DNA of 30,495 bases from the NCBI GenBank assembly GCA_028819195.1, contig JAPPMF010000001.1, forward strand, positions 1 through 30,495, given 5' to 3'. Origin of the DNA: Bin55 sp028819195 (GTDB taxonomy: Bacteria > Pseudomonadota > Gammaproteobacteria > Pseudomonadales > Azotimanducaceae). The stretch's first letter is position 1. The number at the start of each line of letters is the position of its first letter. The notes below the pieces were generated by a model. That model was not told the DNA's origin. It worked only from the letters and a program-made list of their open reading frames with translations, and did not search any database. Below, one piece after another: positions 23,431-30,495 of the stretch. Made by a program: the position numbers and the translations under genes.

Positions 23431-24554
23431 GCAACTAACTCTTGGTACATGGTTAGTGTTTGCGAGCACATATTTTCAAGTGTAAATTTATGTGTAGGTA
23501 GATCTACTTTTCTATGCATTAGTTCCATTACACTTTTTGTGGCTGCTCCTATATCTCCGAAGGGGACTGCGCCATCAGGGAATAGTTCAGCAAGTATTTC
23601 GCTGACCCCTCCGTGGTCGAAACCGACCACAGGAGTTCCTAACGAAAGAGCTTCAAGCACAGTTCGACCAAACGATTCAGGTTTTGAAGACAAAGATAGT
23701 ATCACGTTACTTTTGGACATGATCTCTCGAACGTCACTTCGATTACCTAGAAAAAACACTTTTTGATGTAATTCACGTGACATCTTAACTTGCTCTTGTA
23801 ACTTTTCAGCATATCGTTTATGGTGTTGGTCGGCTTCACCGACTATTAAACCGATCACACTGGTTTCTGATTTGTTGAGGTTTTCCACGATTTTGAGGAA
23901 GTGAGGGTGGCCTTTTAACCGTGATATTCTGCCGACGATCGTCAGTATGGGGAGGTTATCCGGATTCATTACTGACATATTTTTTTGCCATTCATTCATC
24001 CAGTTTCGACTTGGTTCAAATGCCGGTGTGTAAAGACTCGGATCTACTCCTCGATGGATGACTCGGATGTTCGCCTCTTGAACTTGAGTGTAATTACTGA
24101 TCAAGTAATCCTTCGCGGTGTCCGATACGGCTTCGATCCGTTCGCCTTTGGCAATTATGAAACTATACCGAGATACCGAGTGAAGACCATGAACCGAAGT
24201 TACAAATTTCGGTCGAGTTTGTTCGGGTATTTTTTTTAGTGCTAGATAACACAACCAATCAGGTAAACGAGATCTTCCATGTACGATGTGTGGTTGTTGT
24301 TCGATGAAAAATTTTCGTAATTTACGGATTGTGAGCAGACTTGAGGGGGACTTAGAACCGACTTGCATTTTGACATGTGGAACGGCAATTGAATTCAACA
24401 ATTCAACCATTTTGCCACCTTCAGAAATTACTATCGGTTCATGTCCGTGGTCTTTTAAGTAGCACACTACCTCGCAGACACCACGCTCGACACCACCACT
24501 TTCTAACCTAGGTAAGACTTGAATGACCTTCAGTGGCTTTTGTTCTGCAGTCAA
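23427..24554 (-). CDS. Glycosyltransferase family 4 (GT-B fold)
   Basis: Nucleotide-sugar-dependent glycosyltransferase of 375 residues. The N-terminal acceptor domain opens 'LKVIQVLPRLESGGVERGVCEV', the usual GT4 start, with 'QPHIVHGRSRLPDWLCYLAL' and 'TSVHGLHSV'. The C-terminal donor domain begins 'LPILTIVGRISRLKGHPHFLKI' and carries the GT4 E-x7-E signature 'PESFGRTVLEALSLGTPVVGFDHGGVSEIL'. The start is a TTG at 24554 and no better start is in frame. It sits 18 nt after the DUF924 gene and overlaps the deacetylase by 4 nt. Donor and acceptor sugars are unknown; lipopolysaccharide or exopolysaccharide synthesis is the likely setting. Confidence 0.94.
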   Translation of the reverse strand: MTAEQKPLKVIQVLPRLESGGVERGVCEVVCYLKDHGHEPIVISEGGKMVELLNSIAVPHVKMQVGSKSPSSLLTIRKLRKFFIEQQPHIVHGRSRLPDWLCYLALKKIPEQTRPKFVTSVHGLHSVSRYSFIIAKGERIEAVSDTAKDYLISNYTQVQEANIRVIHRGVDPSLYTPAFEPSRNWMNEWQKNMSVMNPDNLPILTIVGRISRLKGHPHFLKIVENLNKSETSVIGLIVGEADQHHKRYAEKLQEQVKMSRELHQKVFFLGNRSDVREIMSKSNVILSLSSKPESFGRTVLEALSLGTPVVGFDHGGVSEILAELFPDGAVPFGDIGAATKSVMELMHRKVDLPTHKFTLENMCSQTLTMYQELVA

Positions 24555-24572
24555 CGGCGGTCAGTAGAGTGG

Positions 24573-25175
24573 TTATTGCCCGTATCTCGGTGCGGTCTTG
24601 AGAAATTCCAGCTCTTCAGGAGTCGAAGTTCGAAGAAGCACCTCGTTTCGGTGTGGGAAGCGACCAAATTTTGCGACCGTATCACGATGAGCACGAAAAA
24701 AATCTAGACTTGCTTCGACATAGCTTTGCCAACTTGAAGCACAACTGTTATACAGTTTTTCTACCATCTTAACTCCTCGTTCTTGTTCGGTTAAATCTTC
24801 GCTGTGTTGGAAAGGATTAAACAAAAAAAGCTGATGTGGAACTGTCAACTCTTTATGCCAGTAATTATTGATACACTTGTGGGTCAGTTCAAGTGCTAGG
24901 CGATCGCTTTCGAAAGCACGAGCTGTCTTACGAAAGAGATTTCGCGAAAACTGGTCGAAAATGATCACTAGTGCCAAACAACCTTGGACCGAGTCTTTCC
25001 AGTCTTCCAATTCTTCATTAAACGCTTGATCGTAAACGTGAGAAAATCCTTCCTTGATTTCTTGGTCGATTTCCGCAGACGGCATGTACCACTTGTCACG
25101 TAGTTTTTGGGTTGCTTCGAGGTCGTTTTCACAACCTTCAAACCAATAATCGAGAATGTCATGGGGTGTTGTCAT
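24573..25175 (-). CDS. DUF924 family protein
   Basis: An all-helical cytoplasmic protein of 200 residues. Family marks: 'DILDYWFEGCENDLEATQKLRDKWYMPSAEIDQEIKEGF' at the N-terminus, the central 'CLALVIIFDQFSRNLFRKTARAFESDRLAL' with the very conserved DQFxRNxFR, and 'FLFNPFQHSEDLTEQERGV'. The fold resembles TPR-like helices; the biochemical role is not established. ATG 25175 is clear. It heads the minus-strand group that continues into the glycosyltransferase, but the functional link to glycan genes may be only positional. Confidence 0.94.
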   Translation of the reverse strand: MTTPHDILDYWFEGCENDLEATQKLRDKWYMPSAEIDQEIKEGFSHVYDQAFNEELEDWKDSVQGCLALVIIFDQFSRNLFRKTARAFESDRLALELTHKCINNYWHKELTVPHQLFLFNPFQHSEDLTEQERGVKMVEKLYNSCASSWQSYVEASLDFFRAHRDTVAKFGRFPHRNEVLLRTSTPEELEFLKTAPRYGQ

Positions 25176-25258
25176 GAGATAGTGTTAAGTAATTTCAAGT
25201 GTCAAGTATTCATCAACATAATGAACTCCTTCAATAAGGCGATAGAGTAGGGGAGGCA

Positions 25259-25288
25259 TTGCAAAATTGATGAGACCCCTTTTATATT
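25259..25288 (+). promoter_or_regulatory. Candidate sigma-70 promoter for mcrBC
   Basis: TTGCAA (25259-25264; four matches to TTGACA) and TATATT (25283-25288; five matches to TATAAT) are separated by 18 nt. They lie 24 nt upstream of the McrB ATG at 25313, leaving a short AT-rich leader with GTAGGA as ribosome site. By eye only. Confidence 0.42.
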
Positions 25289-25312
25289 GGATTATAAATT
25301 GTAGGATTATTG

Positions 25313-28024
25313 ATGGACAAAATTAAAGTAGATCGGGCGTTTACTGAATTTAAATCTCGATTTCCGGATTTTAAATCTTTTGACGAACCGGGTACGAAGT
25401 TTATTGAACAGGAGCTGAAGTTTAAGAGGAAACTTTCAGAGAACTTTCAAAAGTTCAGAACGCAATTGCTTGAAGGTCAAATTTCTGACGAGTATGCGAC
25501 TTTTCGCACTCTCTTTAAAAGTGAAAAAGCGAAGCGGTTGATAGGTGCCCGCGCGGACAGATTGGATTTTGTAGAGGAAGATGACCGATTGAAATCTTTG
25601 TTCATGAAATCTATAGAGATTTTGTTGCAAACATCCGAATCGAATGACGATATCTGGGACCTAGTCGATTCTTGTAGTCTATTTCTTTGGGAAAATTTTG
25701 GGCATAGAAGGATTTCTCCACAAACTAGTCTTTGGCCTACCTTAGTTCTTTTTCTATGGAAACCAAATGCGTTTTTCCTTGTTAGAACTCAGACATTCAA
25801 CAGGGCGAGTAACAAATTAGGAATACAACCTATCCCAACAGCAGAACGTTTTACGGGCGAATTGTATCGACGCGTGATGTATGACATGAAAACACTTCAA
25901 GCCTATCTGCAAGCGAAAGATTACATTGAAGTATTTACGTTTATGTATCTGGTAGGTTCGAGTAAGCCTAAACCTAAACTGAAAAAGTTTCAACAAGCGT
26001 TTACGGAATTCCAAGGCAAAAATCCTCAAAAAGAGCAATTTCACGCATTTTCGAGCTATTGTGTCCCCGGTTCGAAGTTTTATGAGGAAGAAATTAAGTA
26101 CAAGAAGGAATTGTCAGAACGATTTCAAAATTTAGGTACTAAGCTACTTGATGGAGAGCAGAAATCATTTTTGAGAGAATTCATAAAACTCATGCGAGCA
26201 AACTTAAAGTCTTTCGGAAACAAGCCTCAGAACTTAGTGAGCCAACGTTTTGATGTTCCTACGTTTTCGAAGCTAGTGGAGGAAAATGAAGAGTATGCGG
26301 AGCAATTGACTGAGGGGGTTTTAAAACTACTCCGACTTGCAAAAGACAAACAGCCACTAGATGAAGCAATAGACGACTTTGTCTACATTCTTAAAGAGAA
26401 AAATATCAGCCCCACGGCAACGAAAGCATGGACTTCTATCATTCTCTCGCTTTGGAGACCTGAAGACTACATATATATAAAAACGAACACCTTTGACCAA
26501 GCGATAGAAAAGCTTGGATTTGAAAAAACCGGCACGGGGGTAGATCTAACGTCAAAATTATATCGTCGAGTTATGAAGGATATGCACAAATTGCGAATTT
26601 GGCTAGATGCAAAAGATTTTATTGAAGTACAGTCTTTTCTATGGGTAATCAATCAAGAATACAGTTCGAATGAAAGAGAAGTGAGCGCTGAATCCGAAGA
26701 GATCGTACCAAAAAACATCATACTTTACGGACCACCCGGTACCGGAAAGACTTTTACTCTGATGAACAAATATATTCGAGAGTATACAACTTTGTCCGAG
26801 AAAGTGACGAAACAAGAGATTATTGATCAAACATTTGACGACATGACCCCTACCTGGTGGGAAACTATTGCGGTCGTTTTAAATGAGTTTCGAAAACCAG
26901 TTTCAGTACAAGACATCTTGAATCATAGTTTCACGAGCGTGAAGGCTCGGTTAATGACAAAACGTGACCAAGTTGGGCACAGAGTTTTGACTTTCTTACA
27001 CACTCATACCGCCGAGAATTGCCCAAATATTAATATGAAACTCGAACTCCGACGACCACCTTTAATTTTTTGGCAAGATTCAAATAAGATGTGGAAGCTT
27101 GTAGATGATTGGCAAGAACGAGACGAATCGGGCAGGATATTTGCGTTGATAAACCTATTAGAAAGTCATTCTAACGGAGTACCTTCAGAAGTTAAGCGTT
27201 ATGAATTTGTCACATTTCACCAGTCTTACAGTTATGAAGAGTTTGTTGAAGGAATTCGAATGACCTTGGGGAATGAAGAGGGTGATTCGAACTTAAACTC
27301 CTTTGAACTGAAGATAGGAATTTTTAGGGAGATTTGTGAACGTGCGCGATCAACTCCCAACAAGAAATTTGCGCTCTTTATTGACGAAATTAATCGAGGA
27401 AACATTGCAAAAATATTTGGAGAACTGATCACTCTAATTGAACCGGACAAACGAGAAAGGTTGACCGTTAGGCTACCTTACTCGCGTACTGAATTTTCGG
27501 TTCCAAATAATCTTGATATCATTGGTACTATGAACACCGCTGACCGATCACTAGTACAAATAGACACTGCGTTGCGTCGCCGGTTTCAGTTTGAAGAACT
27601 GATACCTCGTCCTGATCTTCTGGGTGATGTTCAATTTGGGGAGACCGAAATCGATTTAGGTCGGTTACTGACACGCATGAATCATCGAATTGTAGCGCTG
27701 CTAGATCGAGAACACATGATAGGGCATGCTTACTTTTTAAAGGGACCGGATGAACTGATCTCAGGTGCAGAATTACCGAACGTTTTTCGGAACAAGATCA
27801 TTCCATTACTCACAGAGTACTTTTTTGAAGATTGGTCGCGAGTTAGAGTTGTTTTAGGAGATGATAAGGAGATAAATAGAGATTATCAATTCATAATCGA
27901 GGAAAAAGTGGACGACAGAATTATCGATGACAAAACGATTTTACGGAACGAATATTTTTACCAGCTGAACAAGTCCGCACTAAATTCTGCTCCGACATAC
28001 AAAAAAATATACGAAGACTATTAA
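25313..28024 (+). CDS. mcrB: McrB-like GTP-dependent restriction ATPase with duplicated N-terminal domain
   Basis: Motor and DNA-recognition subunit of an McrBC restriction complex; it uses GTP to translocate and drives cleavage by McrC. ATG 25313 has AGGA 7 nt upstream; 903 residues, about twice E. coli McrB. The AAA+ core has Walker A LYGPPGTGKTFT (about 471-481), an inserted winged-helix-like region (about 515-605: 'WWETIAVVLNEFRKPVSVQDIL'), 'VTFHQSYSYEEFVEG', Walker B ALFIDEINRGNIAKIFGELI (about 687-706) and the McrB GTP signature TMNTADRSL (about 739-747) with 'IDTALRRRFQF'. The N-terminal half is two collinear copies of one roughly 210-residue domain (about 9-216 and 229-446). Both begin AFTEF, both hold 'ELYRRVM.DM' type segments and both end with 'AKD(Y/F)IEV'. 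This domain takes the place of DUF3578, the modified-cytosine reader of E. coli McrB. Confidence 0.93.
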   Translation: MDKIKVDRAFTEFKSRFPDFKSFDEPGTKFIEQELKFKRKLSENFQKFRTQLLEGQISDEYATFRTLFKSEKAKRLIGARADRLDFVEEDDRLKSLFMKSIEILLQTSESNDDIWDLVDSCSLFLWENFGHRRISPQTSLWPTLVLFLWKPNAFFLVRTQTFNRASNKLGIQPIPTAERFTGELYRRVMYDMKTLQAYLQAKDYIEVFTFMYLVGSSKPKPKLKKFQQAFTEFQGKNPQKEQFHAFSSYCVPGSKFYEEEIKYKKELSERFQNLGTKLLDGEQKSFLREFIKLMRANLKSFGNKPQNLVSQRFDVPTFSKLVEENEEYAEQLTEGVLKLLRLAKDKQPLDEAIDDFVYILKEKNISPTATKAWTSIILSLWRPEDYIYIKTNTFDQAIEKLGFEKTGTGVDLTSKLYRRVMKDMHKLRIWLDAKDFIEVQSFLWVINQEYSSNEREVSAESEEIVPKNIILYGPPGTGKTFTLMNKYIREYTTLSEKVTKQEIIDQTFDDMTPTWWETIAVVLNEFRKPVSVQDILNHSFTSVKARLMTKRDQVGHRVLTFLHTHTAENCPNINMKLELRRPPLIFWQDSNKMWKLVDDWQERDESGRIFALINLLESHSNGVPSEVKRYEFVTFHQSYSYEEFVEGIRMTLGNEEGDSNLNSFELKIGIFREICERARSTPNKKFALFIDEINRGNIAKIFGELITLIEPDKRERLTVRLPYSRTEFSVPNNLDIIGTMNTADRSLVQIDTALRRRFQFEELIPRPDLLGDVQFGETEIDLGRLLTRMNHRIVALLDREHMIGHAYFLKGPDELISGAELPNVFRNKIIPLLTEYFFEDWSRVRVVLGDDKEINRDYQFIIEEKVDDRIIDDKTILRNEYFYQLNKSALNSAPTYKKIYEDY
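25337..26650 (+). repeat. Internal tandem duplication in mcrB (2 x about 650 bp, diverged)
   Basis: Copy 1 lies at about 25337-25960 and copy 2 at about 25997-26650, offset about 660 bp. Shared landmarks in order: AFTEFKSR / AFTEFQGK; PGTKFIEQELKFKRKLSENF / PGSKFYEEEIKYKKELSERF; LVLFLWKPNAFFLVRTQTF / IILSLWRPEDYIYIKTNTF; LYRRVMYDMKTLQAYLQAKD / LYRRVMKDMHKLRIWLDAKD; YIEVFTFMYLV / FIEVQSFLWVI. Protein similarity is clear while DNA is mostly diverged, so the duplication is old. Confidence 0.88.
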
Positions 28025-28035
28025 GCGCTAACAGT

Positions 28036-29358
28036 GTGAGGCTGATTTCAATACCAGAGTGGGGGCGTCTTTACAGAGGAAACGCCACGGATTGCAGTCA
28101 GTCGAACATTGATAGCTCGAATTGGCAAAACGCTACGCTTACACACCACGACTTTCAAGACGTTCTGTCTCTATTGCAAGACTCTTCTGACTGCGACTTC
28201 AAGCAATTTTTCCGGTTTTCTCTTGTAAATGGAAGAGAGGTATTGACCACTCAAAACTATGTCGGTATCATCCAAACTTCGTCAGGATGTCAGATAGAGA
28301 TACTTCCAAAAATATCCAAGTCTATGAGTCAAGCATGTGCACGATCATTGCTCGTTAAGATGTTGGTTAAACTACAAGATTCTCCGTTCAAGGAGTCTAC
28401 ACTAGCCGATATAGATCCTCAGAAAATGTCTTTGTTTGAACTCGTATTTTCTTTATTCTTGAGCCGAGTTCGGGAAATCATTCAGACCGGGATCGTAAGA
28501 CAATACGTTGATCAACAAGGAAACTTGGTCTTCCTTCGAGGAAAACTTCAATTTTACGAACATATTAGACGAAATTGTATCGAAAGAAGTCGGTTTTATT
28601 GCGAGTATGACGAGTATGAACTAAATCACCCGATAAACCGTTTAATGAAACTAGCGCTTAGCACTGTCTCTAAATTGTCTAAGAGCAGTATCAATCTACA
28701 AACCTGCAATGAGTATCTTCACTGGTTTGACCATGTACCGGAGTCTCACGATTTTCGAACTGATTTTCGCGCTATAAAACAAGACAGGTTCGTTCAGCAT
28801 TACGAGAAAGCATTGCCTATCGCGAAACTCATACTTGAGCAAATGAATCCTCTGACTGTACCGGGTCAACACTCAGTGTTTTCAATGTTGTTTAATATGA
28901 ACCGGGTCTTTGAAGATTATGTTGCAGCAAAGCTAGATTTGAAAATGAGAGGGTGGCAGATAAACAAACGAGTTGCACGAAAATACTTGGTAGACGAGCA
29001 CAATAATCAGAAAAACTTCCTGCTAATCCCGGATTTGGAATTAACACATGTTGGAGATAACCAGATTGAGTCTAGACGTGTGATTGCAGACACTAAATGG
29101 AAGCTAATCAATGAAAAAAATCCTTACGATCTTACAGAAACGGACCTTTATCAAATGTTCACTTATGCGAAGAAATATCTTGTAGATCAACTGGTGAAAG
29201 TGGTAGTTCTAATTTATCCAGCAACTGACAATTTCAAAAGTCCCCTGAACCCCTTTTGGTTTGATCAGCACAGAACTGAAGTTCTACTAGTTCTGCCTTT
29301 CGACTTGCAGAACGATCAATTGGTCGTTCCGCAAGATTTGAAAAACTTTGATTGGTAA
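28036..29358 (+). CDS. mcrC: McrC-like restriction endonuclease subunit
   Basis: Nuclease partner of McrB; it joins the McrB ring, stimulates GTP hydrolysis and cuts DNA. The 440 residues start at GTG 28036, 11 nt after the mcrB stop. The N-terminal part has 'YVGIIQTSSGCQIEILPKI', typical of McrC. The middle carries 'FLRGKLQFYEHIRRN' and 'YDEYELNHPINRLMKLAL'. The PD-(D/E)xK core has 'MLFNMNRVFEDYVA' (284-297), Asp333 in IPDLEL and Asp352-Thr-Lys354 in IADTKWK, the expected D...DxK catalytic set, so it looks active. A later 'DLYQMFTYAKKYL' helix also fits the family. The gene ends 40 nt from the convergent methyltransferase gene. Confidence 0.93.
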   Translation: MRLISIPEWGRLYRGNATDCSQSNIDSSNWQNATLTHHDFQDVLSLLQDSSDCDFKQFFRFSLVNGREVLTTQNYVGIIQTSSGCQIEILPKISKSMSQACARSLLVKMLVKLQDSPFKESTLADIDPQKMSLFELVFSLFLSRVREIIQTGIVRQYVDQQGNLVFLRGKLQFYEHIRRNCIERSRFYCEYDEYELNHPINRLMKLALSTVSKLSKSSINLQTCNEYLHWFDHVPESHDFRTDFRAIKQDRFVQHYEKALPIAKLILEQMNPLTVPGQHSVFSMLFNMNRVFEDYVAAKLDLKMRGWQINKRVARKYLVDEHNNQKNFLLIPDLELTHVGDNQIESRRVIADTKWKLINEKNPYDLTETDLYQMFTYAKKYLVDQLVKVVVLIYPATDNFKSPLNPFWFDQHRTEVLLVLPFDLQNDQLVVPQDLKNFDW

Positions 29359-29398
29359 TGAACAAACTGGCTTCCATGGACCCAAGTCCCTCACATAG

Positions 29399-30495
29399 TT
29401 AAGCCGCTAGCTTGAAATTGTCTATTTCGAACTTAATGTCGTCGAGACGTCCTGACACCCATTCATGTTTGTTTTCAAATTTGCTATGAATATATCGTTC
29501 AAGTTCTCGAAAGTGGGGTGTTTGGACGCTATGTCGAAGTTGAAACTGTCGTTCTGGATCTGAGGTTTGGTAGGAGTTTAAACGCGCCTTAACGTCTTTT
29601 GCAATACCAACTTTGTAGTGCCCTTCAAATTTTGGGTGTGAAATGACATATACGAATTTTTGTTCTCTATAGTCTTTTCCTAAGTCTGTCCTTGTGGGGG
29701 GATTGGTCTTGAGAATTACCTCACTACTAGCAAGTTTTCGATCTTCGAAAGAGGCGCTTGTCAGTTCTTTAGCTTTTAGTAATCTGTCCTTAACCAATCG
29801 GTATGCTTCTATGGAAATGTCCACACCGATCCATTTTCTTCCAAGATGTTCCGCCGCTTCACAGGTAGTTGCACATCCACAGAATGGGTCAAGTACCCAA
29901 CCACCTACGGGCGATGAAGCATTAATTATTCGCTGAAGTAACTTAATCGGTTTTTGTGTTGGGTATCCTAGATATTCAATTTTTGATTGACCTGTTTGTC
30001 CAATATCGGACCAACTGTCCGATACAGGTCGTCCAGCGCTTTCGTGCAAATAGGTACGTCTGCCCTTGAACTCTTTGTATCTCTGACCTTTACCATCAAT
30101 CTTTGAAAACTTACCAATTTGATATTCGTTCAATTCCGTGTATGGTCTATCGAAATAGTTGTCAACACCTCGGCTGTAAAACAATACTATGTCATGTTTC
30201 CTGTGATATCCATTTTTTGGCCCCTTACCTTTTGGTGGGTACGACCAAACAATCTCGTTCCTAAAGTATTGCTCGTCAAATATGCAATCCATTGTTGTCT
30301 TCAAGTAGTGACTCATTGTTGGATCACAATGAAGGTAAATAGATCCAGTTGTTTTTAATACTCTATGGCATTCAATCAATCGAATCGCCATGTAAGCAAG
30401 ATAGGGGTAGTTATATGGCTTACCTACTCCTTTTATTCCACTTAAGGAAGGTGTGTTTAATTCAAAATCGCTAGAATCTAACCATGAGTAATTTT
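29399..30495 (-). CDS. Site-specific DNA methyltransferase (amino-type) fused to T5orf172 domain; 5' end outside window
   Basis: The frame is open to the window edge, so the start is missing; an internal ATG lies at 30391. Numbering from that ATG: 'LIECHRVLKTTGSIYLHCDPT' (5-25), 'RNEIVWSY' (44-51), 'YPTQKPIKLLQRII' (143-156), the AdoMet motif VLDPFCGCATTCEAAEHLGRKWIGVDIS (from 167; Cys-Gly-Cys-Ala replaces the commoner xGSG). This order, with the AdoMet site late, marks a D21/beta-type N6-adenine or N4-cytosine methyltransferase; motif IV (D/N-PP-Y/F/W) lies outside. Residues about 246-320 form a T5orf172 (GIY-YIG-like) domain: FVYVISHPKFEGHYKVGIAKDVKARLNSYQTSDPERQF, then 'ELERYIHSKF'. It is convergent with mcrBC and probably part of the same defence locus. 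Confidence 0.9.
   Translation of the reverse strand, partial: NYSWLDSSDFELNTPSLSGIKGVGKPYNYPYLAYMAIRLIECHRVLKTTGSIYLHCDPTMSHYLKTTMDCIFDEQYFRNEIVWSYPPKGKGPKNGYHRKHDIVLFYSRGVDNYFDRPYTELNEYQIGKFSKIDGKGQRYKEFKGRRTYLHESAGRPVSDSWSDIGQTGQSKIEYLGYPTQKPIKLLQRIINASSPVGGWVLDPFCGCATTCEAAEHLGRKWIGVDISIEAYRLVKDRLLKAKELTSASFEDRKLASSEVILKTNPPTRTDLGKDYREQKFVYVISHPKFEGHYKVGIAKDVKARLNSYQTSDPERQFQLRHSVQTPHFRELERYIHSKFENKHEWVSGRLDDIKFEIDNFKLAA
29447..29656 (-). other. T5orf172 (GIY-YIG-like) domain at the methyltransferase C-terminus
   Basis: The segment has the strand pair 'KFVYVISHP' and 'HYKVGIAKDVKARL', followed by a Gln-Thr/Ser-rich turn and 'RELERYIHSKFENKHEWVSG'. The KVGIAxDVxxRLxxYQT pattern is the usual T5orf172/Mug113 hallmark, in which YVI and KVG stand for GIY and YIG and the Arg of RL and a late Glu (ELE) match catalytic positions of the nuclease fold. 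Whether it cuts DNA or only binds it cannot be told. Confidence 0.8.

Noticed and set aside
25313..29358. Reading mcrB and mcrC as generic dynein-like AAA and nuclease genes of another system
   Set aside because: The MNTADRS GTP signature and the McrC-type IPDLEL...ADTKWK nuclease core identify the pair as McrBC.

Overview
The window looks like chromosome of a gammaproteobacterium of moderate to low GC (about 42-44% by eye). The evidence is the block ftsK-lolA-rarA-serS on the plus strand, a tusDCBE sulfur-relay operon, a tRNA-Ser close to serS, the LPS enzyme KdsD and several lipoprotein-type signal peptides. The genus cannot be named from the sequence alone. Starts are often GTG or TTG with weak Shine-Dalgarno sites, so several starts below are choices between alternatives.

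Layout. 1-800: one possible tiny ORF and a small two-helix membrane protein. 801-6392: ftsK, lolA and rarA, tightly overlapping, then serS. 6516-8583 (minus): GST, tRNA-Ser, then tusD-tusC-tusB-tusE with 1-4 nt overlaps; tusD starts 19 nt after the tRNA. 8780-14158: two tandem paralogous membrane-anchored helical-repeat proteins of about 665 residues, a DUF1295 membrane protein on the minus strand, and a remnant of the C-terminus of a third paralog. 14391-14996: a coiled-coil membrane protein built on eight near-identical heptads. 15114-17828 (minus): an operon of a Yip1-family membrane protein, a lipoprotein and an MtaD-type deaminase. 18074-18439 (minus): an Asp/Met-rich lipoprotein. 18669-21837: kdsD, a Gly-rich exported protein, an RDD membrane protein whose N-terminus is split by a one-base frameshift, and a small lipoprotein with a decayed upstream copy. 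21872-25175 (minus): DUF924, glycosyltransferase, polysaccharide deacetylase and DUF3108, closely packed.

25313-30495 is a DNA defence locus. It holds an McrB-like GTPase whose N-terminal half is a tandem duplication of one domain, McrC with an intact D...DxK nuclease motif, and, convergent with them and running off the window, an amino-type DNA methyltransferase fused to a C-terminal T5orf172 (GIY-YIG-like) domain. McrBC beside a methyltransferase recalls LlaJI/BsuMI-type systems more than a stand-alone type IV enzyme. The duplicated reader domain and the methyltransferase-T5orf172 fusion are the most unusual features here.

Other points worth a second look are the decaying paralog array (8780-14158), the RDD frameshift (20346-20487), the duplicated small lipoprotein (21349-21837) and the tRNA-Ser/tus linkage.
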